From positions 238,560,554 to 238,624,553 of the forward strand of contig OY856186.1 of the NCBI GenBank assembly GCA_963693315.1: a stretch of 64,000 bases of DNA, read 5' to 3'. The notes beneath the pieces were generated by a model. The model saw only the letters and a list, made by a program, of their open reading frames with translations, did not search any database and had not been told where the DNA came from. The position numbers were made by a program, and so were the translations under genes. Of the stretch, positions 54,366-64,000 are shown piece after piece; position 1 is the stretch's first letter, and each line of letters starts with the position of its first letter. Origin of the DNA: Diogma glabrata. Taxonomy: Eukaryota; Arthropoda; Insecta; Diptera; Cylindrotomidae.

Positions 54366-56850
54366 AACGAACAGCCTCAGTCGGAGGTTATTTTTAAGGT
54401 TATAAAAAATTCAATTCCATAGAAACAAAAAACTTCTATTCAACTCAATATAAATGTTACACCCTATACAAAACTAAGAAGCAAAGAATACTATTTGTTT
54501 AATATTTGTTATTGTATTCCGTTGTTTTCCTACAGTAAAGCGTCAAATAAACATAATTTTTAATTTTGTTTTATGGAATATTCCGGATAAACGATATATT
54601 AGAATATGATCGAATAGTATTTATGCAAGTTGTTTTTAGACAGATTAAATTGTTTGTAAACGAAACATCGTGTTAATAAAGTTTTAGTTTATATTTGCTA
54701 AGCTAAGTTGTGAACATAAAATCGTGTAAATGGAAGAAAAGATATTTTTTAATTGTGAATAAAGTTTTAAATGTTATTTAAAAGAAATATTTCGAGTATT
54801 ATTTTGGACGAAGTAAACTGAAAATTTCAACAATCAACCGTTAGAGTTTCTGATGCTATGGCTAGAATATTCTATAGATTATAGTGCTTACGGAATTGTT
54901 TGGAATTGGCATGCAGATCATTAAAAAAAATTAGTGCGCTCCCAGAAGACACTTCAGTCTTTGAGATGGTGTGCTGGTGTTTTTCTTCCAATTGATGGAA
55001 TCCTTTCGCTTTTTCCTTCAAATCAACATTCTTTAGATGTTTTCATTATATACGCTTTCTGTAAAAATACCTGTTAGTATCTTAAAGCTGATCTTATTCA
55101 AACTTGTCACATTATTGTTCTATTTTGAAATAATAACAGATTTATTCAAGCAACAAAAAGTTTGGCATACATATATTTATGTGACATCATACACCGGAGC
55201 CGAAAAGAATTATCTCTATAAAATTATAAGAATCATTCGGAAAACACTCACACAATCAGGATCAACAGTATAGTTTATTAGTTTTATGAGAATAGTAATA
55301 GGTGAAAAGGAGTTTTTGCTCTACAGGCTGTAGTGAATCAATGTTAGAAAATCAAATTGTTTCGTTATTTTATACTTCCGACTATTCCAATGTTAAGTAA
55401 TTTAGTGTTTCATTAGGTTTCATTTAGTGTAGATTACCTAATTTACTTCTTTGGAAAAATTAAAGTTACACAAACACAAATCAATTTTTGTTGTCACAAC
55501 TTTAGATGGTTAAAAAACAAATATCTGAACAAAAAACCCATAATAGTAGTAATAAAGTATCTAATATCCATAACTTTAATTCCCTTATGTCAAAATTCAA
55601 TTATTGGATTTCATTCAGCAAACCACTAATTCCAGAAACAGAAAAAAAGAGACAAATTATACGATCGAATTTCAACTTTGTTTTCCTTCTAAAATTTTTA
55701 TTTTGTTGTAAGAAAACGGAAACTGAACCAAGGGATGATTAAGAAAATAAAAACGGGGTATGAGTTTTCCAATTAAAATAAAATAAGAAAATTATACTCA
55801 GTTTTTCTCTCTTTCGTTTTGCTTTTGCTCATCAATTTGTTGTTTTTTGTTGTAAAATAAAAAAATTGAAAAAAAAAATTTTTCTTATAGAAAATTGAAT
55901 GAATTTTTTTTGTTGTATAAGAAAATTATAATTTCACTTTTTAAATACTCTTCTTCTTGGTAGCGTTGTGGGAGTAAAAAAACAAATATAGGTCAGCGTG
56001 CTTTTAATTTTCATTTTTTCTTCTTTTACTTACCGCACGTAATAGCCTTCATTTTCATTTGTATTATTTTCAGAAGTTTTTGTTAATGAAAATTAATCAA
56101 TAAATTAAATTTAAATATTGTTCTTCTTTAATCTTACAAATTGAGTTGAATTTTATTATAAAGAAAAGGGAAAGGTGTGGTTGGTTGGTTGTGATTAATA
56201 TGGTGATTTTCCGATCAATAAAGAAAAATAAAATGAAAACATTTCTTAATAAGTTTTCATGTTTTATGATTAATGAACACAAAAAAAAGTTTGTTTTTTT
56301 AATTTTTGATAATGTGGTTTTGATGGTGATGTAGTGGAAATTGGAAAAAGAAATTGATTTATCGGAATATAATGAGAGGGATTATTATAGATGAATTTTA
56401 ATTTTAGTTTTAATTAATGATTTTTGTGATTTCAGTTTAAGAAGGATTTGTTGTTTTTGTGTAATTGAGTGGAACGTTTTAGGCTAATTGATTTTTTTGA
56501 AGTCCGGTAAATTAGGTTACATATTTATGGTAATATAAGATTTTTAGGAAGATACCGATTTTGTTTTTCTTGTATTGAATATGCTGTTTGATTTAAAAAC
56601 TGAATTTAGTAGACTTGCGTGATTTGGAAACTTGAAGCGTGATCTGGATTATGAATATATGAAATCGCTAAACTCAAATATCTATTAGCCTAATTTTCAT
56701 ATTTTATTTACATTTCATGGTGGTTGATGTAGATAGAATAAAACTATTTTAGAGATCTCTCACACTGTTTTTGGCTTTTTTTATATATAACTTAAATTAC
56801 AAAAATACAAATCTAGTGGTCTTGTTTAAATTATTACCGTTTAAAATTGC
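54366..56850. other. AT-rich DNA, no gene seen
   Basis: Short frames at 55037-55273 and 55506-55742 have no recognisable motif. Confidence 0.45.
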
Positions 56851-56853
56851 GCA

Positions 56854-56979
56854 TGTTAGTAAACTAGCGCTACGGAAGTTATCTATATCTTGTAATTATT
56901 TATTATTGTAAGCCGTTGTACAAACTTCTTTAACCATAAATTGTGTAGGTTTTAAATTTTAAAACGCAGAAATATAACA
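56854..56979 (+). repeat. Possible short LTR or LTR end
   Basis: It begins TGTTAGTAAACTAGCGC and ends GAAATATAACA, giving TGTTA...TAACA inverted tips, and is directly followed by a primer-binding site. It is short for an LTR (126 bp), so it may be only the 3' part, with the TGTTAG start a coincidence. Confidence 0.45.
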
Positions 56980-56980
56980 A

Positions 56981-56998
56981 TGGTGACCCCGACGTGAT
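56981..56998 (+). promoter_or_regulatory. Primer-binding site, complementary to tRNA-Trp
   Basis: TGGTGACCCCGACGTGAT is a perfect 18-base complement of the conserved animal tRNA-Trp 3' end plus CCA, as I recall that tRNA. It sits one base after an LTR-like TAACA end. No gag or pol is seen downstream, so the element is a remnant. Confidence 0.75.
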
Positions 56999-57396
56999 AC
57001 AACAGACCTTATTAAAGTTAAATTTAACAAGATTGGGATCTCTTTGGCTTGGAAGTTCTACATGCTTAGGAATTTAAATTAAATTAAATACTATAAACTA
57101 TATAGTTATTTTATGATCATTCTTTGTTATATTATCGATATTATGACGGGTTTTATACTATATTGATTAGGTTCAGTCATCTATCTCTACAAATTTGCTA
57201 TTTTATGGCCAGAAACAAAAGATCATTTTCAACTGACTCATATTTACAGACGATGCTGAGAGTTATCGGCCTCTTTTATACAGTACCTAAGTTCTTTTTA
57301 AAAGTAAAGTAGCTCCGCTCGGCTTATGTAGAATATCCTGGTGACTTGTAGTACAAAATTACTCGTAAGAGTCCAATTAAATACAATCTTAGTTAC

Positions 57397-57540
57397 AAAA
57401 TAGTATATTAAGAAACTAGCTTCATAATCGACGATTTTATCGCACGCAATCTGTTTAGAAAACGACCCGCGCAGCGGGGCGTTTTTTAAAGAATAAGTGC
57501 GATAAAACGTCTTATGAAACGAGTTTTTTATACTATTTTT
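57397..57540. repeat. Foldback hairpin with GC-rich tip
   Basis: The imperfect arms (about 57397-57447 and 57491-57540) share AAAATAGTATA, TTCATAA and ACG-TTTTATCGCAC with their complements. The tip contains a second stem, AAAACGaCCC...GGGGCGTTTT, with GCGCAGCG, strikingly GC-rich for this region. It could be a small non-autonomous foldback element. Confidence 0.7.
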
Positions 57541-57544
57541 TTTG

Positions 57545-59335
57545 TTTTGCATTTTTTGTCTTAAAATTTTAAAAGATGTGTATTGTATTAAAAAATAGTC
57601 AATTTGAAATTTTGTTATTATTACTAATTACTAATTTTAATTATTTAAAATATTTAACACTAATTTAGATATTCTTATTAATTTTATTTACATAATTATT
57701 CTTTTTAATATTCACTGACGTTTGTATGACCAATATGACCAACCTTGAAAGACAAAACTTTGCGTATCGTAATGAAGGCCATTCCGATACGCATTTGGGT
57801 ATCGAAATGACTTTATTTTAGACGCAAAATAGAAAAAAGTGTTTTAAAATATTACTCAGGTTAATTAGAATTCGAACTTTGGTCTGATTTATTGTTTTCC
57901 TCATTATGTCAAATAACGGTTGTGGTCGAATATTAAAGTTGCAAATTTATGTATATGGGTGTGATTGCATTTGTAAACGATTTATATGGCCATTTTTTAT
58001 GTTATAACGTAGATGAAAATCCAAATATTTGACTTACATATTGAAAACTGTATTAATTTCCTATGCTTGTCTTGATTTTTTGAAAAATTAGATTTCAATA
58101 TCACAAGGACATGACAATAAGGCTGTAATAGACACTGATCTTGATAATGCAGTTACTATCAGAAACATTAGGGACACTGGGTGCCTTTCGAGGTTAAATT
58201 TCTACTAGCGTCAATCTTGTGGATTCGAACCCCAGCCTAATACAAAATATGAAGATTTGCACACAAATTACATTAATTATAGAACGAAGTTATGTATTCA
58301 GTTATGTACATTCAGTTATCTTAATCATTTAAATATAACCAATTTCTTTTCCCTTCAAACTATAATATTAAAACATGTTAATTTATGAAACCAATTTTTT
58401 TTCTTTTGCTTATGTGCCTTAAAAATTTCAGTCTTTTTCAATTATATTAATTTTTAGGTTTTAATTAAATTATGCTTTAAATTTTACAACAATTTTAGGC
58501 AAAAAACATTTTCAACTATTTATTTGAATCAAGAAGTTTAAAATTAGTTTAAACAATAGTATGATTTAAACATTAGTATTTATTCCAAAAAAATCGTTAC
58601 CTCAACTTTGATTGTTTGATTTTCACCAACCGACTGACTAATATATTTATCACTAGTATATATGCAAAAAAAAAACTACGAAGAAAAAGCGCGAGGAAAG
58701 AAATGAAAAAGAACCAGCCATTGAATTGGTTATGTATCATGGAGAGACAATCGATTGGGTAAATACGGGTGGAGTTATTTCAGATGCAACTGCTTCGTAC
58801 CAAGGCAACCAAAATATATGTAATAATTTTTTAAATCACTAAAATAATTATTTTTCCTATGATAGTATATATGAAAAAACCATTTTCCGACACGTTTAAC
58901 CACCTATAAAAGCAAGCGTTTTTCTCTCTACAGTGAAAAAACATTTTCACTATAACACAATTTGTAGTTGCTATGATATTCTCATGTAATTTTGCAAACT
59001 CCTTAAATCATTCCTTTTATAAAATATAATATGAATTCTCTTGTCATTTCCCCATAAAATAAATAAAAATTAATACTTGCAAATTCTGTACCGCTCAAAT
59101 TGTTGATTTTTGAACCGAATTATTTGTAGTCGACTTCATATTTGGCATATAAGTAGTATAGATAAAATAGAAAATTACGGTGTTCTTAGAAAACTTTAGG
59201 AATGTTTTGTTTGAGAACAGGGTGGTCCTATTTCTGGATATTCATATATAGAGTAATTTAGAAATTTAATTACATTTAATTTAATTACATTTAATAACAT
59301 TTAATTACTTCTTAATTTAATTTAATTTAATTTAA
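57545..59335. other. AT-rich DNA, one tRNA-like fragment, no gene
   Basis: Nothing recognised except the tRNA-like trace at 58181-58240 and simple ATTTAATT repeats at about 59270-59338. Confidence 0.45.
58181..58240 (+). repeat. tRNA-like fragment (possible SINE trace)
   Basis: GGATTCGAACCCC at 58221-58233 looks like a T-arm/B-box. CGAGGTTAA at 58189-58197 resembles the D-arm of Ser/Leu tRNAs (CGAGNGGTTAA) at a plausible distance. No complete cloverleaf can be drawn and no second copy is seen. Confidence 0.3.
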
Positions 59336-59339
59336 TTAC

Positions 59340-60355
59340 TCTGTTTTTTTAAAAATAAAATTCTACAAATATTGCAAAAATTATAACAAAATCAAAAATT
59401 GAAACTTTTTTCGAAATTCAAAAAATATTCCAAAAATTAGAATAAAATCAAATATTTAATCTTTTTCTAAATTCCAATAATATTTCAAAAATTCTTAAAA
59501 ATTCAAACTTTTTCGAAAATTCTAAAAATATTGCAAAAATTATTACAAAATCAAAAAGTGAAATTTTTTCCAAAATTTTAAAAATTATAATAAAATCAAA
59601 AATTTAAAATTTTTCAAAATTCTAAAAATAATCCAAAAATTCTTACAAAATCAAAAATTAAAACTTTTTCCAAAATTCCAAAAATATTGCAACAATTATT
59701 ACAAAATCAAAAATACAAACTTTTTTCAAAATTCCAAAAATATTTCAATAACTATAACAAATTCAAAAATTTCCATGTCCAATTTCATTTTCAATTAAAT
59801 TTACGTCATAAAAACAGCTACATTTTTTTTCCAAAAAATTGGCTAAAATATAAATGAAATTATTTTTTGACAAACTTGACATTGTTTTTTTGACAAACTT
59901 AAAATGTCATAATTCTCAATAATAATAATTAAATTTCATTTCAAACAAATTATTAATTAAGATTTTTTCCAAATTCAATGTTCCTACTCGTAATCACTTA
60001 TAATGAACGATTTTTATGCCAAAAATATGAAAATTTGTTGTTTTTAACACACTTAATGATTTTTTTGACACACTTCCGGTACAGTTATCGAACACAGCGT
60101 CCTTTAGGACCTGACCCTTGACTATACCTATTTTTAGAAGAAAAAATTTTGAAATCCATTCAGCGGTTTTCCCTACAGCGTAGGTAATGACGGCAGCCGG
60201 CCAGCTGGCAGGCCGGCAGACAGACATACATTTTTTTTTGCTTTTTTAGAATCAGTAGATCCTAAAACGTCGAGAAATGCCAAAAAAAAGTGGGGGTAAG
60301 AACTTCACTTTTGGCTCATGAATGTAATACTTAGGTCTTTCAGACCAAAGTAATA
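59340..60355 (+). repeat. Dispersed repeat F, copy 4
   Basis: This is a long copy covering the ATTCCAAAAATATT runs through TTTGACAAACTT, CTTCCGGTACAGTTATCGAA, CGGCAGACAGACATACATTT and CCTAAAACGTCGAGAAATGC to the terminal GGTCTTTCAGACC hairpin (60337-60349). It shares the 3' limit of copy 1, which defines a common right end just after AGACCRAAG. The start of the family (GCAGCGATGTA block) is missing. A GCCGGCCAGCTGGCAGGCCGGC expansion, absent from copy 1, lies at about 60196-60218. Confidence 0.78.
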
Positions 60356-60475
60356 TTAAATAAGATTTGTCCAAGAATAAACGTCCTCTCTCATAACAGT
60401 CAGACAGTGTTCCTGAAAAGGCATGATACTAGAACCAAGCTTCAGAAGAATGGTTTGTGCTTAAAAATTTAGCTT

Positions 60476-60493
60476 ATTACATCAGGGTCACCA
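60476..60493 (-). promoter_or_regulatory. Decayed tRNA-Trp-type primer-binding site
   Basis: On the minus strand TGGTGACCCTGATGTAAT differs from the tRNA-Trp site at 56981-56998 by three transitions, all at CpG positions of the intact site. It is preceded by an A/T-rich LTR-like end (AATAAAATAAAAC). Probably the remnant of an old LTR element on the minus strand, with the LTR possibly within about 60494-60710. Confidence 0.4.
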
Positions 60494-60499
60494 GTTTTA

Positions 60500-62530
60500 T
60501 TTTATTAATAAATAAAATATCTAACAATCAGATCCAAAACACTGTATGTTTATAGATCGTCATTATGACTCATAATTACTCTGCACATTTTGATTAACTT
60601 CTTAAACGTATGTTGTTCATTTACTAGTTTAAAAATTTTAAATAGTAAAGTAGTGTAGTTACCAATAATAAATACACTTGCACTCCGAAACTAAAGTAGT
60701 TTTTGTTAACCTTTTTTCATTTTATTACACCAACTCTTCCACCTCTCTAAAATACTTTCAACCTATACCTCCGAAAAAAACTTTCTTTTAACTAATTCAT
60801 TTAAATCTTCTATTTTCCTTTAACTAAAAAGTTTTAATCTCATATTTCTAATAAAAAGAGGACAAGAAAAATAACTTCAATGGTTTATTAAAGTTAATGC
60901 AAAAAAAACAAAACACGAAAAAAGGAAAATTAAAATTAAATAAAAAATAAATTGGGGTTAGAGGGTGGAAATGAAAATTAAATGAATGAATGAGACAAAA
61001 AAAATTTATTTTAATGAAAAAATTGTGTAAAATATAGAATAAATGAAGGTCATGGTCAGGGTTGTTCGTAATTTTTTTTTATTAACATTTAGAGTATTTG
61101 CATAATGTTTCTCCTTTTGGTTTTGCCTTACATTTTAATCAGTCGGAAAATGGGAGAAAATTAAAATGTCAATGGACTTTTTGTAATTGTTGGGGTTGAT
61201 GTCTTTTTGTTGTCTACCAGTTTTTGTTTTAAACTTTTTTTGTTGGTTTGTGGGTCAGTAGGAAATATGAGATGGTGAAATGAATATTGAAGTATAAGTT
61301 TGAGAGTTTTGTTTTGCAGTATTATTTTGATATCAAAAATGGATTAGAATTTTGGTGTAAAAATTACGTATATTTTTTTTTCCTAGTAATTACTCTCTAA
61401 TTATTATCTTTTATTTAATGGTTTCTAGAAATTAAAATTTTTTTTTAATATCTATTTCAACGAAAGAGATAACAAGCAACAAAATCTTTAAACACAATCA
61501 AAATGGGGATAGGAAAAAATTATAATATTTTTAAGACAAAAGAGAACGAAAACAAAATTTTTTGCAAGAAGCATAATCCAATAAAAAAAAAATTTAAACA
61601 ATTTTCTCTCATCATTTTACTTTCTTGTTTTTCATTAAAATTTTCTTTTCATTTTGTTATTATTTTTATGTTTTGAAATTAAAATTATTTCATAAAAATG
61701 AGGAAAATTAAATAATTTTTGTTTTCTCTGTACTATAAAGTTTGTCTAAGATTTGGGAATGGAATGGTGATTTGTGATGTGAGCTTGGGGTGGAATTAAG
61801 TTGTAAAATTTTTTTACAGATTTGGGTTATTGTTGGTTTTTTTAGACGTAGTACTTAAGCGATAATTTTGTGGTAGGTCATTTTTTTTTCGTTTAAACGT
61901 TAACGTCCAGTTTTATGGTTGAGATTGCTTTAAAGGTTTTGAATTTGAATAATTAGGTGAAAGTTGATGCAATAAGATTTTGTGATTAATATTAAAGAGG
62001 AACATTATAAAGTAAAATTATTTAGTTGTTAATTTTCATGAGCTACTTTGAAGATCACTAATAACTTTTGGAACGACATCTTTAGGACATTGTATTACTC
62101 CCGTTTGTTTGTTGGTACTAGATATTTGCAAAATTGTTTGGTTTTAAATATTTTACAAAATTTTTTTTAAGCTCGTTACACTTTTTTTAATGAAACAGTT
62201 TTTATTTAAATTTGTTTTCTATCTGGATTCTAGAGTAACCACTAGTGTGTTGTACAGTATATTGTAGTGCATTTCATACATGACTACCACAAACCACCAA
62301 ACCAATAGATAACAAACATTTAAATAATTCAATGCGAAAGATCACATATCACATACGAAAACTGATTCACTTAAAACCAACAATTCTCAGCACGCGACAG
62401 TAAATTAAAATTAAATTAAAATAAATTCTTTAAATTATATTTCCGTGATACTGACCTAACTCACCATATGTAAGTTTCACGACAAATAACATTTTGTGTG
62501 AATTAAGTAAGATTTAATAATTTCAATGTT
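60500..62530. other. AT-rich DNA, no gene seen
   Basis: Long A and T runs, no motif recognised beyond the possible LTR trace at its left edge. Confidence 0.45.
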
Positions 62531-62532
62531 TT

Positions 62533-62589
62533 TCATTTTTTTTTAAACGATGTTCATCACATCATTTTTTTTTAAACGATGTTCATCAC
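62533..62589. repeat. 28-bp tandem duplication
   Basis: TCATTTTTTTTTAAACGATG plus TTCATCAC occurs twice, identical, at 62533-62560 and 62562-62589. It lies just beyond the 3' tail of LINE-E, so it may be the target-site duplication or a local slip. Confidence 0.9.
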
Positions 62590-62599
62590 TAGCAAAATA

Positions 62600-64000
62600 A
62601 AACTTTATTTATTTTATTTATTTATTTAGCGTATGGTTTTTGTTGTGACACATTAAAAACAAAAATAAAACTTAAAATATATAGATTTTCCTATGAAATT
62701 TACCTAAAACAAAACATGGATACACATTAAATGAGCTTACAATCGATTTGATTGCGCGTCTTTTAGTTAAAAATTAAAAAGTAAAATATTAAGATATTTG
62801 AACATTGGGCAGTATATATGAACATTAGATGTTTACATCGAGTGAGTCTATCCATACTACTGCATTGGGAGTTGTCAATTCGATATCTGAGATGTCACCA
62901 TTGAAGTAGACACACAGATGCAATGTGTTTTATGGTTTGTTGTGGAGTTCCGCAGTCACATTGAGGAGACTCTGAGATGCCCCACTTGTAGAAAAAATCA
63001 GCACAAATCATGGGATTCGTTCTTATTCGGTTTAGTGTAGTTCAGGTATGACGTGGCAGATCGAAACCAGGTTGGGCAGAAGTCGGGTTAGTAATAGAAA
63101 GTAATAGAAACGCCAGTTGTGTTGTAATCATTCCAGGAGGTGTCTCAGGCATCCAAGATATTAAAATTAGTTGCCAGCAGGTTGCTGGCAGTTTTTTGTG
63201 GAGGATTTCTTGACTTCAATCGACAACTAGTGTGGTCACCGTAATATTCGTGCAAGGGTAACGTGATGTTGTTGGTTACTTTTTTATGTTCACGCATGAG
63301 TGCATGCGAGCGTCTGAGTGCAAGTGGAGCAATATTGCTTAACACAGGAGGCCAAGGTTAAGGAGGGGACCTGATAGTACCATTTATAGTACGCATCGTG
63401 GCATTCAGCTAGCAGTCAACTTTTTGAGTATGTGTGCTATTCAGCCAGACTGGTGCGCCGTACCCAGCCACTGAGTAAACCAGACTTAGAGCAGTTGTGC
63501 GGAGGGTGGCTGGTATATCACCCCATGTTGAGCATGCTAGTTTATGCAATATATTGTTTCTCGTTTTCAGTTTTTTTGACGTATTCTCTAGGTGGAGCTT
63601 AAAAGAAAGAGTTCTATCGAGAGTAATACCCAGGTTCTTTGGCTGTTGATTGTATTTAATGACAGTGACGTTAAATAACACTAATAGTTCGTGTTTTGCC
63701 AGTTTGTTGTTTAAGTGGAAACAAGAAGTCTCGGTTTTACTTAGATTAGGAAATAAGCTCCACGTTCGAAAATAGTCAATCATTATCGCCAGGTCAGTTG
63801 AGAGCAAATCGTCCAAGACACCCATGTTTTTGTTTTGAGTGGCCAGGGTCCAATCATCAGCGTACCCAAATTTCTTTGATGTTGTGTCAGGAATGTCATG
63901 GATGTACAAATTCAAAAGTAATGGCGCAAGGACTACAGGAATTATTCAGATGAACTTTGAATACACGATTACTCCGCATGTTGTTAATTAAACGCGAGAT
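62600..64000 (-). pseudogene. LINE-E: 3' part of a non-LTR retrotransposon, runs off the window
   Basis: On the minus strand, INNMRSNRVFKVHL (63925-63990) leads into the frame 63409-63915. That frame has the catalytic FGYADDW, LFPNLSKTETSCFHLNN, NLGITLDRTLSFKLHLE and GYGAPVWLNSTH. Next are MLSNIAPLALRRSHALMRE (63145-63345), and at about 62930-62990 the terminal CDCGTPQQTIKHI zinc-knuckle-like motif. Frames shift between pieces, and the PQG block before YADD is degraded (near 63930), so the copy is dead. The 3' end has an (AAAT)n-type tail at about 62604-62628. It is a LINE family distinct from A-D. Confidence 0.82.

Noticed and set aside
58181..58240. A functional tRNA gene
   Set aside because: No acceptor stem or anticodon arm can be drawn; only a B-box-like and a D-arm-like piece remain.

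Overview
The window is AT-rich eukaryotic DNA, most likely from an insect and possibly a fly, although no host gene is present to prove it. The supporting signs are non-LTR retrotransposons with APE endonucleases, BEL/Pao and Ty3/gypsy retroelements, hAT transposons and primer-binding sites matching animal-type tRNA-Tyr and tRNA-Trp. I recognise no host protein-coding exon, rRNA, functional tRNA or CRISPR array. This is a repeat-dominated, probably intergenic or pericentromeric-like block.

Layout. 1-2400 is featureless. 2440-4905 is a foldback pair of a dispersed repeat ('repeat F', also at 44255-44720 and 59340-60355). 4882-5620 holds inverted repeats and a tRNA-derived SINE-like unit. 6474-17275 is one 5'-truncated non-LTR element ('LINE-A', minus strand) broken by three independent insertions. 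They are a 1.47 kb TA-flanked inverted-repeat element (7784-9248), a second non-LTR element ('LINE-B', 9261-11346) and a 4.4 kb hAT transposon with an 8-bp target duplication (12263-16673). The hAT itself contains a later LINE-A 3' fragment. 17370-19165 is a diverged direct duplication of about 0.9 kb. 21376-24808 is a 3.4 kb array of a 7-bp satellite. 25106-25483 is a short hAT-type non-autonomous element, followed by an integrase relic and a retroposon sharing its 3' end with LINE-A.

31392-38482 is the best-preserved element: a BEL/Pao retrotransposon with almost identical 909/908-bp LTRs, a 5-bp target duplication, a tRNA-Tyr primer site and one uninterrupted 1715-codon polyprotein. 40213-42780 is a dead BEL/Pao relative on the other strand. 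44255-47800 is a hub of palindromes and inverted minisatellites built on a dead LINE-A copy and split by a probable solo LTR. 48300-53790 is an RTE-like element ('LINE-C') whose 3' end is cut by a jockey/CR1-like element ('LINE-D'), itself split by the second copy of the LINE-A-tailed retroposon. 54-61 kb carries gypsy-type scraps, a tRNA-Trp primer site with an LTR end, and a foldback hairpin. 62600-64000 is the 3' part of a fifth LINE ('LINE-E') running off the window.

The elements do not cooperate as a pathway. The main interest is evolutionary: nested insertions give a relative chronology, target-site duplications can be read to the base, and one retroposon family appears to parasitise the LINE-A 3' end.
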